Shown in pieces: positions 59,914-60,887 of a stretch of 60,887 nt of DNA. The DNA comes from Selenomonadales bacterium (GTDB taxonomy: Bacteria; Bacillota; Negativicutes; Sporomusales; UBA7701). The number at the start of each line of letters is the position of its first letter. The first letter of the stretch is position 1. Where the stretch lies: contig JARKPR010000019.1 in NCBI GenBank assembly GCA_029975165.1, positions 1 to 60,887 on the forward strand. Reading direction: 5' to 3'. The notes under the pieces were generated by a model. The model searched no databases and was not told where the DNA came from. It saw nothing but the letters and a program-made list of their open reading frames with translations. Made by a program: the position numbers and the translations under genes.

Positions 59914-60887
59914 TCATCTATATGAATCGTCGGTAAGCCCAAATTCCTGTCCAAGGTCATAATCTTTGCCGTGAACCATTCCCCGCCCCTCGGCTATCGT
60001 CAGTTTTCTCGCCCTTACATCTTCACGCCACCTTGGTTTTGACTGGTCGGCCACGGCATGGGCCATAAGGCGGAGAATCTCTGTCTCGCTGGCACCCTCC
60101 ACCATCCGTTGTTTGATATAATCGGTGGCATCGATGCCGCCGTTTTGGACAGCGATATCCAGTGCCAGGGCAAGTCCTCTTTCCGACTTCAGATTGAATT
60201 CTTTGGCGATCTCATGTGCTTTGTTAATATATTTTGTCATTTCACTTCGCTGCATTTCCTGAAATTCCTTTGTTTTACATAAGTTAGTAAATTGCTCCTG
60301 CCACTCCGGTAACAATTTGCCTTTGTCGTCGTTTATCGACCTTGCCCAGTTCATTTGTTCCTCTTTCGTGCCATCCAGCATGCTTGCCACAGACTCAAAA
60401 TTTTTGCCGAAAATCTGCCGCGCCTTTTCGGGATTTTCATTGATAAATTTAGACAACATAGGTTGCAGAGTTTTTTGCCCGATATTCCACTGAAATTTAC
60501 CCAACGAAAGGCCCGCTTCGTCGGCGTTTCCTGCCACATTCTCATATCCGGCGTGGCCCTCGAATGCCCCAGTAATATTGATCGCTTTCGCAATTGTGGC
60601 ATCAAGATTGTCTTTGTTGTCACGCTCCGCCCCGCCGGCGCCGCCCTTCATATGCACTCCCACGTCGTGCCCGCTCGGCCCGTAGCTCATCTTCCCAGTT
60701 GCATCCTGTCCTGTTCCGCTGTCATCCGGTGTATCCTGTACCTTGTCCAGCGAACTTACGACATACTTCACATCGTTCATCCTGGCTGCTTCGGCGTCGT
60801 TTTCGTTAATGTTCAGAGCGTTGTAGTGTCTCAGCAGTTCCCCGCCTCCACGGCTGGCGATGATGCGGTGGACGGCCGCCTCCCGCT
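59914..60887 (-). CDS. Lysozyme/chitosanase-like hydrolase with shared N-terminal module (hydrolase 1), 5' end beyond window
   Basis: At least 323 residues, open to the right edge. The visible N-terminal ~80 residues (REAAVHRIIASRGGGELL to GPSGHDVGVHM) are the same module as in hydrolase 2. The catalytic region follows: GAFEGHAGYENVAGN, then DEAGLSLGKFQWNIGQ and TLQPMLS. The Glu of FEGH and Asp of NADEAG are plausible catalytic acids of a lysozyme-like glycosidase; I cannot fix the family number. An internal ATG at 60780 would give 288 residues but has no good ribosome-binding site, so the true start is probably outside. Its exported partner is 15 bases downstream. Confidence 0.68.
   Translation of the reverse strand, partial: REAAVHRIIASRGGGELLRHYNALNINENDAEAARMNDVKYVVSSLDKVQDTPDDSGTGQDATGKMSYGPSGHDVGVHMKGGAGGAERDNKDNLDATIAKAINITGAFEGHAGYENVAGNADEAGLSLGKFQWNIGQKTLQPMLSKFINENPEKARQIFGKNFESVASMLDGTKEEQMNWARSINDDKGKLLPEWQEQFTNLCKTKEFQEMQRSEMTKYINKAHEIAKEFNLKSERGLALALDIAVQNGGIDATDYIKQRMVEGASETEILRLMAHAVADQSKPRWREDVRARKLTIAEGRGMVHGKDYDLGQEFGLTDDSYR
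60649..60887 (-). repeat. Direct repeat encoding the shared hydrolase module (copy 1)
   Basis: About 95% identical to 58601-58839 and truncated by the window edge. Recombination between the copies would delete 2,048 bases and place hydrolase 2 behind the upstream sequence of hydrolase 1. Confidence 0.9.

Noticed and set aside
58079-60887. Reading the two hydrolases as a prophage lysis module
   Set aside because: No holin, spanin or phage structural genes are visible, the enzymes share a long identical module, and each has an exported partner. The unseen flank leaves this not fully excluded.

Overview
The window looks like the chromosome of an endospore-forming, outer-membrane-bearing Firmicute of the Negativicutes, most like the Sporomusaceae. 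The evidence is an IspH-ribosomal S1 fusion, sporulation genes (spoIIP, spoIVA, spoVM, ylbJ, spoVS) and a beta-barrel outer-membrane protein gene in the same 61 kb. Coding DNA is very GC-rich with C-rich third positions. The right-hand ~4.4 kb is visibly less GC-rich. No database search was possible; family names come from motifs, length and synteny.

Layout, left to right. 1-3756: end of a CstA-type carrier, then ispH-S1 and fni. 3959-8683: an overlapping chain of DUF1614, spoIIP, two DUF3189 genes, a DUF512 radical-SAM gene and cobO. 8704-11730: der, plsY, gpsA. A lone low-GC porin-like gene (minus strand) precedes spoIVA. 14742-17464: ACT regulator, hom and thrB, whose stop codon lies inside a tRNA-Pro promoter. 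17713-25744: small membrane protein, aminotransferase/SRPBCC pair, htpX, FAH hydrolase, speD, PilZ gene, M42 peptidase, gamma-carbonic anhydrase, ndk, PduO-type adenosyltransferase and FmdB protein. 25810-30303: a 25-codon spoVM, an EF-G-like GTPase, tRNA-Gln, a Clp-fold protease, a second tRNA-Pro and an NlpC/P60 hydrolase. 30519-38649: DUF4127, rsmD, coaD, ylbJ, a patatin gene overlapping tmcAL tail to tail, and ackA. 38925-48372: type II fatty-acid/phospholipid cluster DUF177-rpmF-fapR-plsX-fabH-fabK-fabD-fabG-acpP-NMO-fabF-rnc. 48463-55479: radical-SAM gene, spoVS with a sigma-H-like promoter, smc, ftsY and a methyltransferase. 55513-56466: FliB-like gene.

Two things stand out. First, eight copies (R1-R8) of an imperfectly palindromic, 67-183 bp intergenic element are scattered across the window, all in the same orientation. 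Their primary sequence differs in the arms, but the arms stay complementary in nearly every copy (compensatory changes), so a hairpin is being conserved. Three length classes exist and two copies carry further ~55-60 bp insertions. One copy supplies the fni stop codon.

Second, the low-GC right end (56780-60887, minus strand) holds two predicted peptidoglycan hydrolases of unrelated catalytic families. Both follow an almost identical ~80-residue module (about 95% nucleotide identity over 239 bp, with a sharp junction). Each is followed by a gene for an exported protein of unknown function. This is the architecture of polymorphic toxin/immunity cassettes, here with cell-wall-targeting enzymes in a diderm Firmicute. 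It is the best candidate for an undescribed system, and its upstream part lies outside the window.
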